From Nostoc piscinale CENA21 (GTDB lineage Bacteria > Cyanobacteriota > Cyanobacteriia > Cyanobacteriales > Nostocaceae), in assembly GCF_001298445.1 (NCBI RefSeq), contig NZ_CP012036.1:853267-917266 (forward strand): DNA of 64,000 nucleotides, in the 5' to 3' direction. This document shows, piece by piece, positions 17,521 through 27,729 of the stretch. Below the pieces are notes generated by a model that made no database searches, was not told where the DNA came from, and worked only from the letters and a program-made list of their open reading frames with translations. Positions within the stretch are counted from its first letter, which is position 1, and each line of letters opens with the position of its first letter. A program made the translations under genes and the position numbers.

Positions 17521-18831
17521 CTATTGACTGAATGTTTTCGGTAAGTGCCGTGCTAAAGTTATTGTTCTTGCTGCCATAAATAAAGACATAGATAGCCATA
17601 GTAGATGACTATTACGGAAATACCAAGCTGTAATTGCTAAGGGAATAAAACCAATTGCTGTGGCTATTAGCATTGCTTGGCGTAGGATATGACCTTGAGT
17701 TAATCCTAAAAAATAACCGTCTAGTGCATAAGCAATTGAACCAAATCCTAAAACTGGTAGTAACCAAGGAACATAAACGCGCAATTTATAAATAATTTCG
17801 GCATGATTTGTCAGTAATCCTAAAAGTTGTTCTGGAGCCGAAATAAATATAGTGGCGGAAGTTAAGCCTATAATTAAACTACTAATCAAAGAAATTTTTA
17901 ACAGTTGTTTTAAATAATTAGTATTGCCGCTACCTTGAGAAATTCCAGCTAAACTTTCAGTAGCGAATGCCAAACCATCAATGAAATATGCTGCCAAGCC
18001 AACGATTTGCATAAGTACGGTATTGGCTGCTAAAACTTCAGTTCCTAAACTTGAACTTAAGTTTGTAAATATCGCCATTGTTGATATCAAGGCAAAAGTC
18101 CGAATAATAATTTCTCCATTGAAAATTAAGGCTGTTTTTAGGGCTGATAGATCAAAGAATTTTTTCTTGAAAGCTTGTATATTTTGCCATGAATTTTCTT
18201 GATAAAACAGCCCGAAACCTACTATAAACATGAGATATTGACTCATGGCTGTAGCTAAACCTGCTCCTCTACTTTCCCAACCAAATTGCACAATAAATAG
18301 ATAATCAAGGAATACATTCGTAAAGTTACCGATGACTGAAAGTAACAGAACTTTACTACTTTTTGCCTGCCCTAAAAACCAACCAATCAAAACAAAATTA
18401 ATCAGCGTAGCTGGCGCACCCCAAACTAAAGCATTATAGAATTCCATACCAGATTTTTTGACTTCTGGTGCTGCGCTTAAAATTGCAAAACCTAATATTT
18501 GTAAAGGTTGTTGCAAGATAATAATGGTAATTCCTAATAGTAAAGCTATAATTCCATGCTGTAACCCAATTAACACCACCGCTTGATTATCTTTACGTCC
18601 GATCGCCTGGGCAACCATTCCAGTTGTACCCATACGTAAAAAACCAAATGTCCAGTAAATATAATTAAACAAAATGGTTGCTAATGCCACACCTGCTAAA
18701 TGATGAATTTCTGTTAAATGTCCTAAAAACATGACATCTAATAGTCCAGCTAGGGGAACCATTAAGTTGGAAATTACATTTACAGATGCAAGTTTGAAAA
18801 AACGGCGGATGAATTTTGAAGGTTGATTCAA
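17521..18831 (-). CDS. MATE family efflux transporter (DinF-like)
   Basis: Cation-coupled multidrug/toxin exporter with twelve membrane segments and 436 residues. The N-terminus FFKLASVNVISNLMVPLAG and the second-half GLAFATESLAG are family signatures. The start is TTG at 18831, because the conserved first helix begins only about ten residues in. The gene is monocistronic on the minus strand. Export substrate unknown. Confidence 0.9.
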   Translation of the reverse strand: MNQPSKFIRRFFKLASVNVISNLMVPLAGLLDVMFLGHLTEIHHLAGVALATILFNYIYWTFGFLRMGTTGMVAQAIGRKDNQAVVLIGLQHGIIALLLGITIIILQQPLQILGFAILSAAPEVKKSGMEFYNALVWGAPATLINFVLIGWFLGQAKSSKVLLLSVIGNFTNVFLDYLFIVQFGWESRGAGLATAMSQYLMFIVGFGLFYQENSWQNIQAFKKKFFDLSALKTALIFNGEIIIRTFALISTMAIFTNLSSSLGTEVLAANTVLMQIVGLAAYFIDGLAFATESLAGISQGSGNTNYLKQLLKISLISSLIIGLTSATIFISAPEQLLGLLTNHAEIIYKLRVYVPWLLPVLGFGSIAYALDGYFLGLTQGHILRQAMLIATAIGFIPLAITAWYFRNSHLLWLSMSLFMAARTITLARHLPKTFSQ

Positions 18832-18973
18832 AATAAATCAGATGTTCAGATGAATAAATTTAGAGATTACTAATATAGCGTTTCCTCGTTTGCTGAGGTA
18901 AAAATTTATCTGTTTCCATCTGCGGTTAATTCTTCTTGCTTATACCTCATTAGAATAAAAATCAAGGATTTAG

Positions 18974-19027
18974 AACCCGCGTAGGCGGGTTTTGTCTGGG
19001 TGCAAAATGAACCGCGACTTTAGTCGC
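18974..19027. repeat. Dispersed double-hairpin repeat
   Basis: Two adjacent hairpins: AACCCGC-GTAG-GCGGGTT followed by TTG (18974-18991), and GCGACT-TT-AGTCGC (19014-19027). This two-stem unit resembles a repeat often seen in cyanobacterial intergenic DNA. The first stem could terminate plus-strand transcription. Confidence 0.5.
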
Positions 19028-19054
19028 TTGGTGTAAGATATGTATACATATAAA

Positions 19055-19426
19055 CTACAAACCGACTAGTTCTCGTGATTCATAATCAGTCAGTTGTTGT
19101 GCGATCGCTAATCTTGCCTCTAACTTCGCTACACTAAACTGGTTACGCAGATATTCTAAATGCGCGATCGCATTAGCTTTTTCTACAGTCAGTTGAATTT
19201 GGCTATCCACCGCTTTTTGATATTCGTGATTCAACAGTAATACCTCAAACCGTCGCGCCTTGCGTTGAGCATCATTTTTCAAATCCACATCAAAAGCCGC
19301 CGCGCGATCTGCATTTCCTTCAAAGCGGTTAATTTGCTGCTGTACTGCCATCAATTGCGAGTCTAGTTCATTTACACGTTGAGCAGCCTGAGCGATCGCA
19401 GATGGATAATGATTCATTTGCATCAT
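19055..19426 (-). CDS. Hypothetical coiled-coil protein
   Basis: Not recognised. About 123 residues, mostly predicted helix with heptad-like hydrophobic spacing (QRVNELDSQLMAVQQQINRF and LTVEKANAIAHLEYLRNQF). No membrane segment or signal peptide. The first in-frame ATG is at 19426; several Met codons cluster there. It stands alone between repeats. Confidence 0.6.
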   Translation of the reverse strand: MMQMNHYPSAIAQAAQRVNELDSQLMAVQQQINRFEGNADRAAAFDVDLKNDAQRKARRFEVLLLNHEYQKAVDSQIQLTVEKANAIAHLEYLRNQFSVAKLEARLAIAQQLTDYESRELVGL

Positions 19427-20339
19427 CAAATAATCTTCCTCTCAAAATCTCAATTCATCACATAGCAAAAGACATCTCAGAAGTATGTCTAAATACGTAA
19501 GTATTCAGAACACAGAATACAGAAGTCATCACAGTTTAATGACTCATGGTTCTAGACTATGAGAATCTCTGTCTAGCAAAAGCTTGATTTACCAAGCATT
19601 CTGTATTCTGACTCCTGACTCCTGAATTCTTACCTAAATACTTCTATTTCTCTGCTTTCAAACTTCTTCTGGAGTAGGGAAAAAATAGTCACATCTTGAA
19701 ATCAAAAAGATGCTTTTTGGCGTAGAAAACTATAACCTGTACTTGATATATCTATTATAGTAAAAATGTACCAAAAGCGCCACAAAAAACCGCATTTGCA
19801 AACTAGATTTATACAGAATTTAGCTAACATTTTCGCTCAAGGTACTCCAGCTCCCTTGTCCCCCTTGTCTACCTTGTCTCCCTTGTCTCCCTCTTATCCC
19901 TCAATGACTGCATAGACCAAAGACCAATTACGTAATCTTACTTAATATTATCTCAACAGAGTATTAGTAAAATCTTAATCATCACCTAAATTTATTGGGT
20001 TAAGTAAATTTTCGGTATTACTCTCAAAACCAGTGCTTATCAACTCCCAAACCAGACTAATTGCAAAAGCAAATTTTTGTTTTTTCAGTAAAAAACAAAA
20101 AGAATAGGCGATTTTAACTTTCTAATCCTGATTTACTTTTCCCTACTCTAATTTATGCAATCAGTCTACACCAGCCTCATCTAACTGGTGTCTCTCCAAA
20201 ATTGTCATTAATTGTTCCCATACCCAAAAAAGCACTTTTCCTAACAGCGCCGTCATTTTGCGTGTTTAGCGAAAGTAAGCAGCCAAAAAGCTTGCTCATA
20301 TTGCTGACACAACCAAAATTAATAGGAGTGAGATAAACA
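19427..20339. other. Long intergenic region upstream of the beta-helix gene
   Basis: About 900 bp. It contains an inverted-repeat element at 19497-19633, a CCTTGTC-rich tract at about 19855-19895, and an AT-rich stretch before the downstream gene. No convincing gene is seen. Confidence 0.5.
19497..19633. mobile_element. MITE-like element with 8-bp target duplication (copy 1)
   Basis: The ends GTAAGTATTCAG and CTGAATTCTTAC are near-perfect inverted repeats. The element is 137 bp and flanked on both sides by CTAAATAC (19489-19496 and 19634-19641), an exact 8-bp target-site duplication. It is related to the copies at 57430 and 59610. There is no coding capacity, so movement would need a transposase elsewhere. 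Confidence 0.75.
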
Positions 20340-22877
20340 ATGGCTACCTTTAACGTCACCAACACCAAAAGCAGTGGTCTTGGTTCATTTCAGCAAGCAA
20401 TTTCAAATGCCAACGCCTCAGCTGGTAAAGATTTAATCAGATTTACAGGCGGACTCTTCACAGACAACATCGCCGATACTATCAGCCTTGGCGGTAGTAG
20501 TTTGCTCATCACCGATGACTTAAGTATTGATGGTAGAGGTTCAAACTTGCTCACCATCAGCGGTAACTACAATTTTGCTCAAGATAACAACATATCTCGT
20601 GTATTTGAAATTGCTAACGGGATCACCGTTGACATTGAAGGATTAACAATTGCTAATGGCTATGCGACAGATACAAGAGGAGGTGGCGGCGTTTACAATG
20701 CTGGCAATCTGACATTAAGAAACGTCACCGTTAGCAATAACTTTTCTGGTGGTCAAGACAGTTCCGGGAACAATGGTGGTGGCATTTATAACTCCACTTC
20801 TGGAGTTTTAAGGCTTAACAACAGTACAGTCACAGCTAACTACGCAGGTCAAGTTGATGCTGAGGGTATATTCTATGCAGGTGATGGGGGTGGCATCTAT
20901 AACGCTGGTATCGTCACTTTGAACAACAGTGCTATTAATGGCAACTCTGCCGGGTACTACAATGATTCCTACTTCCCTGATAACTTAGGCAACGGTGCAG
21001 GTATATATAACACTGGTACTTTAACAGCTAACAACACCACCATCAACAATAACAGAGGCACAGGTGATGGTACTGGCCTCTACAGCACCAACGTCGTAAC
21101 TTTGAGTTATAGCAGTGTTAATAACAATGAATCAAGCAACCAATACTACAACGCATTCAGTGGCATTGTGAGTACTGGTAGCCTCACCATTAAAAATAGT
21201 AGCGTTAGTAATAATGCAGCGATCGTAGTTGGTGGCGCTGGAGCTGGCATTGATAGTTCAGGTACATTGATTATCAGCTATAGCAAAATAGATAATAATT
21301 CTTCTTATTGGTCAAGTGGAGTCATCCATTCAGGAACTCTAACAGTAACTAACAGCTCGATTAATTACAATAGCGGCAGAAATTCCAGTGGACTTATTGC
21401 TACTGGCACCAGCAAAATAGACAAAACCACCATCAATGGCAACTATTCATACTACGACTTTAGTAATGCTGGTCTTATTCTTTATGGTATAGCAACGGTA
21501 AGTAATAGCAGCATCAGTAATAACTCGTCAGACTACGGCAGTACAGGTCTCAGTAGTATAGGTCTTAGAGGCAGTAGCAACGTCATAGTGAGCAACAGCA
21601 CTATCAGCGGTAATATAGGGGGTTTAAATGTAACGGAAGATATTAATAGCAGCGGCATCTATAACTCGGCATCTAGCAATCTGACAGTTATTAGAAGTAC
21701 TATCACAGGCAATTCCAATGCAGAGGGAGCCGCAAACGGCACGATTGTTAATAATGGCACCATAACCATCATTAGTTCTACTATCAGCGATAACTCAGCA
21801 GGTTTAGGAGGTGGTATTCTTAACAACGGTACTGCATTTGTAATTAATTCCACTATTAACAACAACACCGCAGGAATTGGCGGTGGAATTTACAACTTAG
21901 AGACTGGCACTCTAACTCTAGTTAACAGTACCATTAGTGGCAATCAGTCATACTCCGAAGGTGGCGGAATCTACAACTCTGGCACTTTAACCGTTAGCAA
22001 TAGCACGATCGCCCTCAACAAGTCTTACTATGATGAAGAAAACACTGTATCTAGCGGTGCAGGCATTTACAACGCAGCCACAGGTACAGCCACCATCAAA
22101 AACAGCATCATAGCAGGCAATAACGATGGTATTCCTGGTGCTGTTAACCCCGATGTCGTTGGTAACTTTATCAGCAACGGCTATAACCTCATTGGCAACC
22201 TTAATGGTAGTACTGGCTTTAACTCCAGCGAACAACTACAAGTCAGCATTTCTCAAGTTATTGATACTATCCTGCGTGACAATGGCGGCCCAGTCAAAAC
22301 CCACGCCTTAGTTTATGGCAGTCCCGCCATTAATGCGGGTAATAACGCCGATGTCCCTGCCGACATTGCAGACTTAGACAGAGATGGCAATACTACCGAA
22401 AGAGTACCTTTTGATCAACGTGGTAGTGGTTATCGACGTATTTTGAATGGTCGAGTAGATATTGGAGCTTATGAAGCCTCTGTAATTAATGGCACAGCAT
22501 ATTCTGACAATCTCCGAGGTACGGCTGCTAATGATTTGATAGCAGGCTTGAGAGGCGCAGATATGCTAACAGGAGGTGCGGGTGCAGATAACTTTGTTTA
22601 TACCAGTCTAGCCGATAGCGGCGATACAATTACTGATTTTGCCATTGGTACAGATAAAATTGTCTTACAAGCACTCTGGCGGAGTTTAGATTTGAGCAAC
22701 TTGAACTTTGCCACAGCAATTGCCGGCGGTTACTTACAGTTACAAACAGCAGGAACAGACACCTTAGTTTTAATTGATCTAGATGGTACTGCTGGTCAAC
22801 GTGTGGCTTTAGAGTTGGTAAGGTTACGCAATGTATCTGCGAACGCTTTAAACGACTCTAGAAATTTTGTGTTTTAA
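20340..22877 (+). CDS. Secreted beta-helix surface protein with RTX-like C-terminus
   Basis: The 845-residue protein has no N-terminal signal peptide. Residues about 1-640 are a right-handed parallel beta-helix built from recurring GGGIYN, LTNSTI-like and SGN rungs rich in Asn, Ser, Thr and Gly. A choice-of-anchor-Q-type segment follows (INAGNNADVPADIADLDRDG, RGSGYRRILNGRVDIGAYE). The C-terminus has the calcium-binding NLRGTAANDLIAGLRGAD and MLTGGAGADNFVY, then ITDFAIGTDKIVL, as in type I-secreted serralysin-like tails. This suggests calcium-dependent folding after type I export and a role as adhesin or sheath protein. No exporter genes adjoin it. Confidence 0.85.
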   Translation: MATFNVTNTKSSGLGSFQQAISNANASAGKDLIRFTGGLFTDNIADTISLGGSSLLITDDLSIDGRGSNLLTISGNYNFAQDNNISRVFEIANGITVDIEGLTIANGYATDTRGGGGVYNAGNLTLRNVTVSNNFSGGQDSSGNNGGGIYNSTSGVLRLNNSTVTANYAGQVDAEGIFYAGDGGGIYNAGIVTLNNSAINGNSAGYYNDSYFPDNLGNGAGIYNTGTLTANNTTINNNRGTGDGTGLYSTNVVTLSYSSVNNNESSNQYYNAFSGIVSTGSLTIKNSSVSNNAAIVVGGAGAGIDSSGTLIISYSKIDNNSSYWSSGVIHSGTLTVTNSSINYNSGRNSSGLIATGTSKIDKTTINGNYSYYDFSNAGLILYGIATVSNSSISNNSSDYGSTGLSSIGLRGSSNVIVSNSTISGNIGGLNVTEDINSSGIYNSASSNLTVIRSTITGNSNAEGAANGTIVNNGTITIISSTISDNSAGLGGGILNNGTAFVINSTINNNTAGIGGGIYNLETGTLTLVNSTISGNQSYSEGGGIYNSGTLTVSNSTIALNKSYYDEENTVSSGAGIYNAATGTATIKNSIIAGNNDGIPGAVNPDVVGNFISNGYNLIGNLNGSTGFNSSEQLQVSISQVIDTILRDNGGPVKTHALVYGSPAINAGNNADVPADIADLDRDGNTTERVPFDQRGSGYRRILNGRVDIGAYEASVINGTAYSDNLRGTAANDLIAGLRGADMLTGGAGADNFVYTSLADSGDTITDFAIGTDKIVLQALWRSLDLSNLNFATAIAGGYLQLQTAGTDTLVLIDLDGTAGQRVALELVRLRNVSANALNDSRNFVF

Positions 22878-22880
22878 AGT

Positions 22881-22923
22881 CATGAGCATACAGACGCTGC
22901 ATTGCAACTTCTGTATGCTCATG
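22881..22923. terminator. Perfect 14-bp inverted repeat between convergent genes
   Basis: CATGAGCATACAGA and its exact complement TCTGTATGCTCATG are separated by 15 bases, directly after the beta-helix gene stop and before the convergent small gene's stop. It probably serves as a terminator, although no long T-run follows. Confidence 0.6.
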
Positions 22924-22928
22924 ATTAA

Positions 22929-23192
22929 CTATGCCGCTTCTCTCATCGGGGATTGGATAGCTACCTCTGGAAAAGAAAGTGAAAGTTGTTCAGCTTGCGG
23001 TACTGCGGCTTGTTCTAATACCTGTATTTCAATATTTACGCTGATTAAATAACTTCCTGTATCAGCACCAACTGCTTCGGCAATTAATCGGGAGAAGTCT
23101 GGACGTTTTGCAGTCAGTGGGTCACGTAAAATACAGCGATCCCATTCGTGCTTGGCAGTTGGATTGAGATTGAGAATGTAATGCTTGATCAT
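22929..23192 (-). CDS. Conserved hypothetical small protein
   Basis: Not recognised. The 87 residues are soluble and acidic to neutral, with the core WDRCILRDPLTAKRPDFSRL followed by AEAVGADTGSYLISVNIEIQ, and a variable C-terminal tail. There is no membrane segment. It is a single gene, convergent with the beta-helix gene. The globular composition and clear ATG support coding. Confidence 0.6.
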   Translation of the reverse strand: MIKHYILNLNPTAKHEWDRCILRDPLTAKRPDFSRLIAEAVGADTGSYLISVNIEIQVLEQAAVPQAEQLSLSFPEVAIQSPMREAA

Positions 23193-23392
23193 AGTTGCAC
23201 TGCACTAGGATTTGTGGACGCTACATCTATTATAGTACAAATGTACTGTATTGCCCAGAGGTTGTTTCACGTGCCAATTAATTTAGGTGGGCAATTTTGC
23301 CCACCCAACAAGATTTTGACTATTGACTATTAACTGGAAGAGGCAGGGCAAAGATTATCCCCTCTGCACCCTGCCCCCTGCTCCTTTTCCTC

Positions 23393-25030
23393 TTATTGAC
23401 CATTGACCATTGACTCATCACCCTTGCCATTCATCTGTGCATTCAATAGCTGTGCATCATTTACCCAGATGGCTTGTTGTGGTACTGGGATATTAATTCC
23501 AGCTTGGTCAAGGGTAATTTTGAGGCGGCGGCGATATTCGCGGGCGACATCCCATTGTTTGAGAGGTTGGGTTTTAATCCAAACACGAATAATTAAACCA
23601 CGATCGCCAAAATTATCAATACCCAAAACTTGCGGAGTTTCAATAATTTGATGTTGCCATTGCCGATCTTGATCCATTTCTAAAGCAACTTTTTTAATCA
23701 ACTCTAAAGCGTAGTCTACATCAGCTTCATAGGCGATGGGAACAGTTAAATCGGCCCGTGACCAACGGCTAGAAAGGTTGGCGACAATTTTAATTTCACT
23801 ATTGGGAATTGTGATTAAACGTCCTTCAGAATCTCTTACTTGTGTCATCCGCAAGTTGAGATTTTCCACTAAGCCTCCCACATTGCCAACATTAATCACA
23901 TCGCCCAACGCATACTGGTCTTCCAAAATAATCAAGAAGCCGTTAATTGCATCTTTAATTAGGTTTTGGGAAGCCAAAGATACAGCCACACCAACTAAAC
24001 CTGCACCTGCGAGTAGAGGAACAATATCTATCCCCAGAGACACAAGGGCAGATAAAATCCCAACTCCTACCCAAATAATAGTGACAATACTTTTAGTCAC
24101 GCCTGAAAAGGTAGAGACTCGTAAACGCAGACGTTCAGAAGTGTCTGAGGTTAATAAAGCACCACTACTGATGAGTGTTGTTGTGAAGCGATCAATTAAA
24201 GCATAACTGAAACGGATAGCAACATAAGTCCCCAAGGCCACAATAGCAAGTTTTAAAGGAATTTGAACCGCGGAGAGAATGGCTACTTGAAACGGCCGAG
24301 TGTAGGGAAATAACCCCAAAATCAGAAAATTGCCCCCTCCCCAAATTCCAGCTTGGGTTAACTGAAACAAACGTTTCTTGACTTCTTGAAAATGACGATG
24401 TTGCTGTTGATTCAGTTGAGTAGTAATTGGTTGCGCTGTTGAAGAGATTGATGGAACTGGCTGTGCTGTTTCTTTGCGAGACCGACGCTGCCAATAATAT
24501 ACACCCCAACTTGTGACTATCATTACCAGGCCAATGCCAGCAGCAATTTTACCTTGATTGAGCAGATATTGAGTTTGTCGTTCTTGCTTTGCCCGTTGTA
24601 AGTTTTCTTGTATAACATCAGCAATTTGATTCGCTGATATCAGCTGATCTTCCTGTCTGATTTCTGCATCCTCAGTGGTGACAGTCATTAGATAATCACC
24701 ATTCACCTGAATGACAGGTATTTCGTTAACTTTCCGCACCTCTACCTTGACTTCTGTTGCTGAGGATTGAAAGTAATTCTGGCTAATTTGATTCAAATTC
24801 CGCTGAATATTCTGTAAACGCTCTGGCAAATTAGTTTTGGTGGCGCTGATTTGAAATAAACGACGACCATCTAGATAAATCCAACCAGAAACATTTCTAT
24901 TCTCAGATTCATTACTCAGACTGCTGGGAGTTTGCAACAGTGGTAACAACGGAATCTGTGCGGTCACTGGTGTTACAGCAACAACAGAGACTGTTATTGA
25001 ACCAAAAATTGCCAAAAAATGCCAACGCAC
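23393..25030 (-). CDS. MscS-type mechanosensitive ion channel
   Basis: Small-conductance channel family protein of 545 residues, starting at GTG 25030 with a strong AGGAGGTG site just upstream. Layout: N-terminal helix/signal, a periplasmic domain to about residue 155, one membrane segment (IAAGIGLVMIVTSWGVYYW), three or four further helices, the pore-lining segment (LVGVAVSLASQNLIKDAING) and the cytoplasmic MscS beta domain (QYALGDVINVG, LITIPNSEI). It protects against osmotic downshock. Confidence 0.92.
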   Translation of the reverse strand: MRWHFLAIFGSITVSVVAVTPVTAQIPLLPLLQTPSSLSNESENRNVSGWIYLDGRRLFQISATKTNLPERLQNIQRNLNQISQNYFQSSATEVKVEVRKVNEIPVIQVNGDYLMTVTTEDAEIRQEDQLISANQIADVIQENLQRAKQERQTQYLLNQGKIAAGIGLVMIVTSWGVYYWQRRSRKETAQPVPSISSTAQPITTQLNQQQHRHFQEVKKRLFQLTQAGIWGGGNFLILGLFPYTRPFQVAILSAVQIPLKLAIVALGTYVAIRFSYALIDRFTTTLISSGALLTSDTSERLRLRVSTFSGVTKSIVTIIWVGVGILSALVSLGIDIVPLLAGAGLVGVAVSLASQNLIKDAINGFLIILEDQYALGDVINVGNVGGLVENLNLRMTQVRDSEGRLITIPNSEIKIVANLSSRWSRADLTVPIAYEADVDYALELIKKVALEMDQDRQWQHQIIETPQVLGIDNFGDRGLIIRVWIKTQPLKQWDVAREYRRRLKITLDQAGINIPVPQQAIWVNDAQLLNAQMNGKGDESMVNGQ

Positions 25031-25313
25031 TCCAACACCTCCTTGAAGAAAATCTATTTTTGATTACTTACTTAGCCATACTCCAAAATTGACTTTAGTA
25101 ATTGTACCTATCTAAAGTTAAGTTTTCTGCTTAAAGATTGCAAATTATCACATTTACTGATTTTTAATTCTTTAGATAGACGACATTTATTTTCATCAAC
25201 TTTTGGAGATAACTAAGCAGAATCTGTGATTATACTCTCACAAAAAATAAATTAAACCAAAATCTAAATAGCTCGACATTGTTGGGTTTGGTTTCGGCTT
25301 ATACCAATTTTTT

Positions 25314-25787
25314 ATGAAGCTGCATAGAATCCGATCTCTCCTCAGATCAGGTACACTCAATGTCCCCGGAATCGTCGGTTTGGGGGAAGCTTGCAGATTG
25401 AGAGTGTTGGAAATGGAACAAGATGAAAGTGCGATCGCCATTTTACGAAATCAGCTACAAAACCAACTCCAAGCTGCTATTCCCGATTTAGTGGTGAATG
25501 GAGACTTAAATAATCGTTTATCAGGTAACTTACATATTTCTATTCCTGGTATTCCCAACAGCGCCATTATTGCTAGAGTTCGTCATCAATTAGCTATTTC
25601 CACTGGTGCAGCTTGTTCATCAGGCGTTGTTGCAGCATCTCAAGTTTTAACAGCAATGAATCTTTCAGAGAATATAGTTGAGGGAGCCTTAAGAATTGGT
25701 ATGGGAAAATTTACTACTAGAGAAGAAATAGAAAAAGCATCATCTTTGATAATCAGTGCAGTCAATCAAATTCAGAGCATAAGGTAA
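25314..25787 (+). pseudogene. Cysteine desulfurase fragment (C-terminal part)
   Basis: Only the C-terminal third of a NifS/IscS-type class V aminotransferase is present. It starts abruptly at RSGTLNVPGIVGLGEA, keeps the active-site loop STGAACSSG, and ends at the normal EALRIGMGKFTTREEIE-like tail (here EGALRIGMG). The PLP-Lys domain is absent, and the 280 bp upstream contain no matching sequence in any frame I could see. It cannot be catalytically complete and is probably a deletion remnant. Confidence 0.8.
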
Positions 25788-25913
25788 GCAATCCGCTATA
25801 ATTCAAAAATTTAAATACTGAAAGTAAATAAACAGCCAAGAAATAAATTTCTGGCTGCCAATTTAAATTCAGTTCAACTTTTACTCTTTATCCTGTGCCT
25901 TCAAACGCAAGAT

Positions 25914-27209
25914 TTACTCTGACTGAATTGGGTTATCTTTAGGATTAACTAACTTCAGTAATTTTTGCTTAATCTGAGCGTCAAAAACTTCCCATTTCAT
26001 CTTGGCGTAGGCTGGATTTTCGTTACTACCAGAGAGGAAACCCATTGGAATTTCAAAACCGCCAGCACTGGTTCTACCACCGCCAAAAAAGCGTCCGGTG
26101 CTGTCTTGACCAAAGGCTTCTTTGATAAATTCGTCGGGGTCGAGGGTGAGTTTGGTGGTTCTCAGGGAACCAATGACGACTTCAAGTTCATCGTCTTCAT
26201 CGTGAACGATACCATAAACTACGGCGGTGTGGACGTTTTCTTCTGTGACTAAGAAATCAGCTGCTTGGGGAATAGCATCGCGGTCATCGTAGCGCAGATA
26301 ACCAACGCCAGCGATGGAAAAGTTATTCTGGACGATGCGGTTTTTGAGCGATCGCTCAATTACATCCATCACCCGCTTAGAACGGTTCGCCTGAAGAATC
26401 GCGTTTAATAATTGAGCATCATAAAATCGACTCAGGTAAGCAGCCGCCATAAAATCTTCTTCTTGTGCTTGCATCAGTCGATTTGTATCCGATCGCAAGC
26501 CGTGCATCAAGGCTGTGGCACATTTAACGTGTTGGCTAATGCTGCTGTCTAAAGCGAGTAACCCAGATTGTAAATACTGGGTAAAAATTGTTGCTGTCGC
26601 TCGTACATAAGGACGAACATCAACAAACTCTGATTTGAGTTCCGATTGTAAGCTGTGATGGTCAATCACTGCTACTAAAGGCATTCCTGACTGCTGTACA
26701 GCAGCTAATAACTGACTGGTGGTTCCCTGGTTATCAATGAGTACAAAACCTTGATAACATGACAAATCTTTAGATTTGACATTTTGCGGTGTCCAACGCT
26801 GTGCCGGTAAATTTGTCAGCTTGACTAAGGCGATATTTTCTTGATGGCTTAATGTCCCAGCATAAATAATTTCACACTTAATATCATATTGTTGAGCGAT
26901 TAGCTGGTAAGCCCAAGCACAGGAAAGCGCATCAGGGTCAGGAAAATCCTGCAAAATAATTAGCTGGCGCTCATGTCTATGCGCTAATAAGGTCTTTTGC
27001 AGTTCCTCTGCTTTTTGAAAGGCTAAGGAATTGTTACGACCGAGATAAACATTCACCCCATCGCTGGTAGATGATGGTAAGGATGGCCGATTCAGTGGTA
27101 GTTCAACTACTTCTTGGTGGTCTACCTCAGCATCTTCTGGATTTGGTTCTGTGGTCAATGAAAAACTCTCTGACTGCTTCAAGGAAGAATTTAGTTGCAT
27201 AGAAAACAT
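25914..27209 (-). CDS. DHH/DHHA1 phosphoesterase (NrnA-like)
   Basis: Bifunctional oligoribonuclease/PAP phosphatase-type protein of 431 residues. The DHH domain shows FPDPDALSCAWAY (metal Asp), and IDHHSLQ is the DHH motif. The C-terminal DHHA1 domain has GRFFGGGRTSAGG. An N-terminal extension of about 70 residues is polar and acidic. The family degrades short RNA oligomers or 3'-phosphoadenosine 5'-phosphate with Mn2+. It is monocistronic, with a 500-bp upstream gap. Confidence 0.87.
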   Translation of the reverse strand: MFSMQLNSSLKQSESFSLTTEPNPEDAEVDHQEVVELPLNRPSLPSSTSDGVNVYLGRNNSLAFQKAEELQKTLLAHRHERQLIILQDFPDPDALSCAWAYQLIAQQYDIKCEIIYAGTLSHQENIALVKLTNLPAQRWTPQNVKSKDLSCYQGFVLIDNQGTTSQLLAAVQQSGMPLVAVIDHHSLQSELKSEFVDVRPYVRATATIFTQYLQSGLLALDSSISQHVKCATALMHGLRSDTNRLMQAQEEDFMAAAYLSRFYDAQLLNAILQANRSKRVMDVIERSLKNRIVQNNFSIAGVGYLRYDDRDAIPQAADFLVTEENVHTAVVYGIVHDEDDELEVVIGSLRTTKLTLDPDEFIKEAFGQDSTGRFFGGGRTSAGGFEIPMGFLSGSNENPAYAKMKWEVFDAQIKQKLLKLVNPKDNPIQSE

Positions 27210-27729
27210 CTTTGTTAAGTGTGAGGCTTGATTGATTGAGAAAGTTACAATCAGGGTTTTACTGATTTAGCCACACATCTTGATCTTCGCAAAAATATAG
27301 AATCCTGGGGATACGTATCTTGGTGTATTTTTTGTCAAGATAACCCGGCAAAATTTTATGAAGTTCTGCCAAATTACATATAACGGCAGAAAGTCAATGT
27401 TTCAGTGTTGTGATCAAACTCTAATTTTTCCCTTCCCTAGACCATTTTCTCAGTTGGAGAGAATTTTTGACGCAAGTCTAGATTTTTTTTGTTTATGGAT
27501 ATACAATAAAAGACTGTTAAATTATTTAGGCAAATGCCAGCACAGTACTTGTACAGCTACTGTTGGGTAATTACCCTGAGCAGCTGCAACTCCTAATATA
27601 GGATGCAACACCAATTATAGTAGTATGTGAGCAACCTAACTTATCGCTATCCCAACAAGAGACAAAACCATCACACCAACAAACAACAGGCTGTTGTGGC
27701 TATGTCTATTTAGGGTGGAGTTGTTAGCG
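27210..27729. other. Intergenic region, nothing recognised
   Basis: About 520 bp between the DHH gene start and the HNH gene end. A short open frame at 27358-27570 has no protein-like features. No repeat element or RNA was identified. Confidence 0.4.

Noticed and set aside
20640..22100. Repetitive DNA in the beta-helix gene as a possible CRISPR or satellite
   Set aside because: The repetition follows the protein's rung periodicity, with variable codons and no constant spacer length.
22126..22311. Plus-strand and minus-strand frames inside the beta-helix gene
   Set aside because: They follow the repetitive coding composition of the main gene and show no independent features.
27358..27570. 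Open frame of 70 codons
   Set aside because: It has aromatic-rich, non-repeating sequence without any motif, no ribosome site, and lies in AT-rich intergenic DNA.
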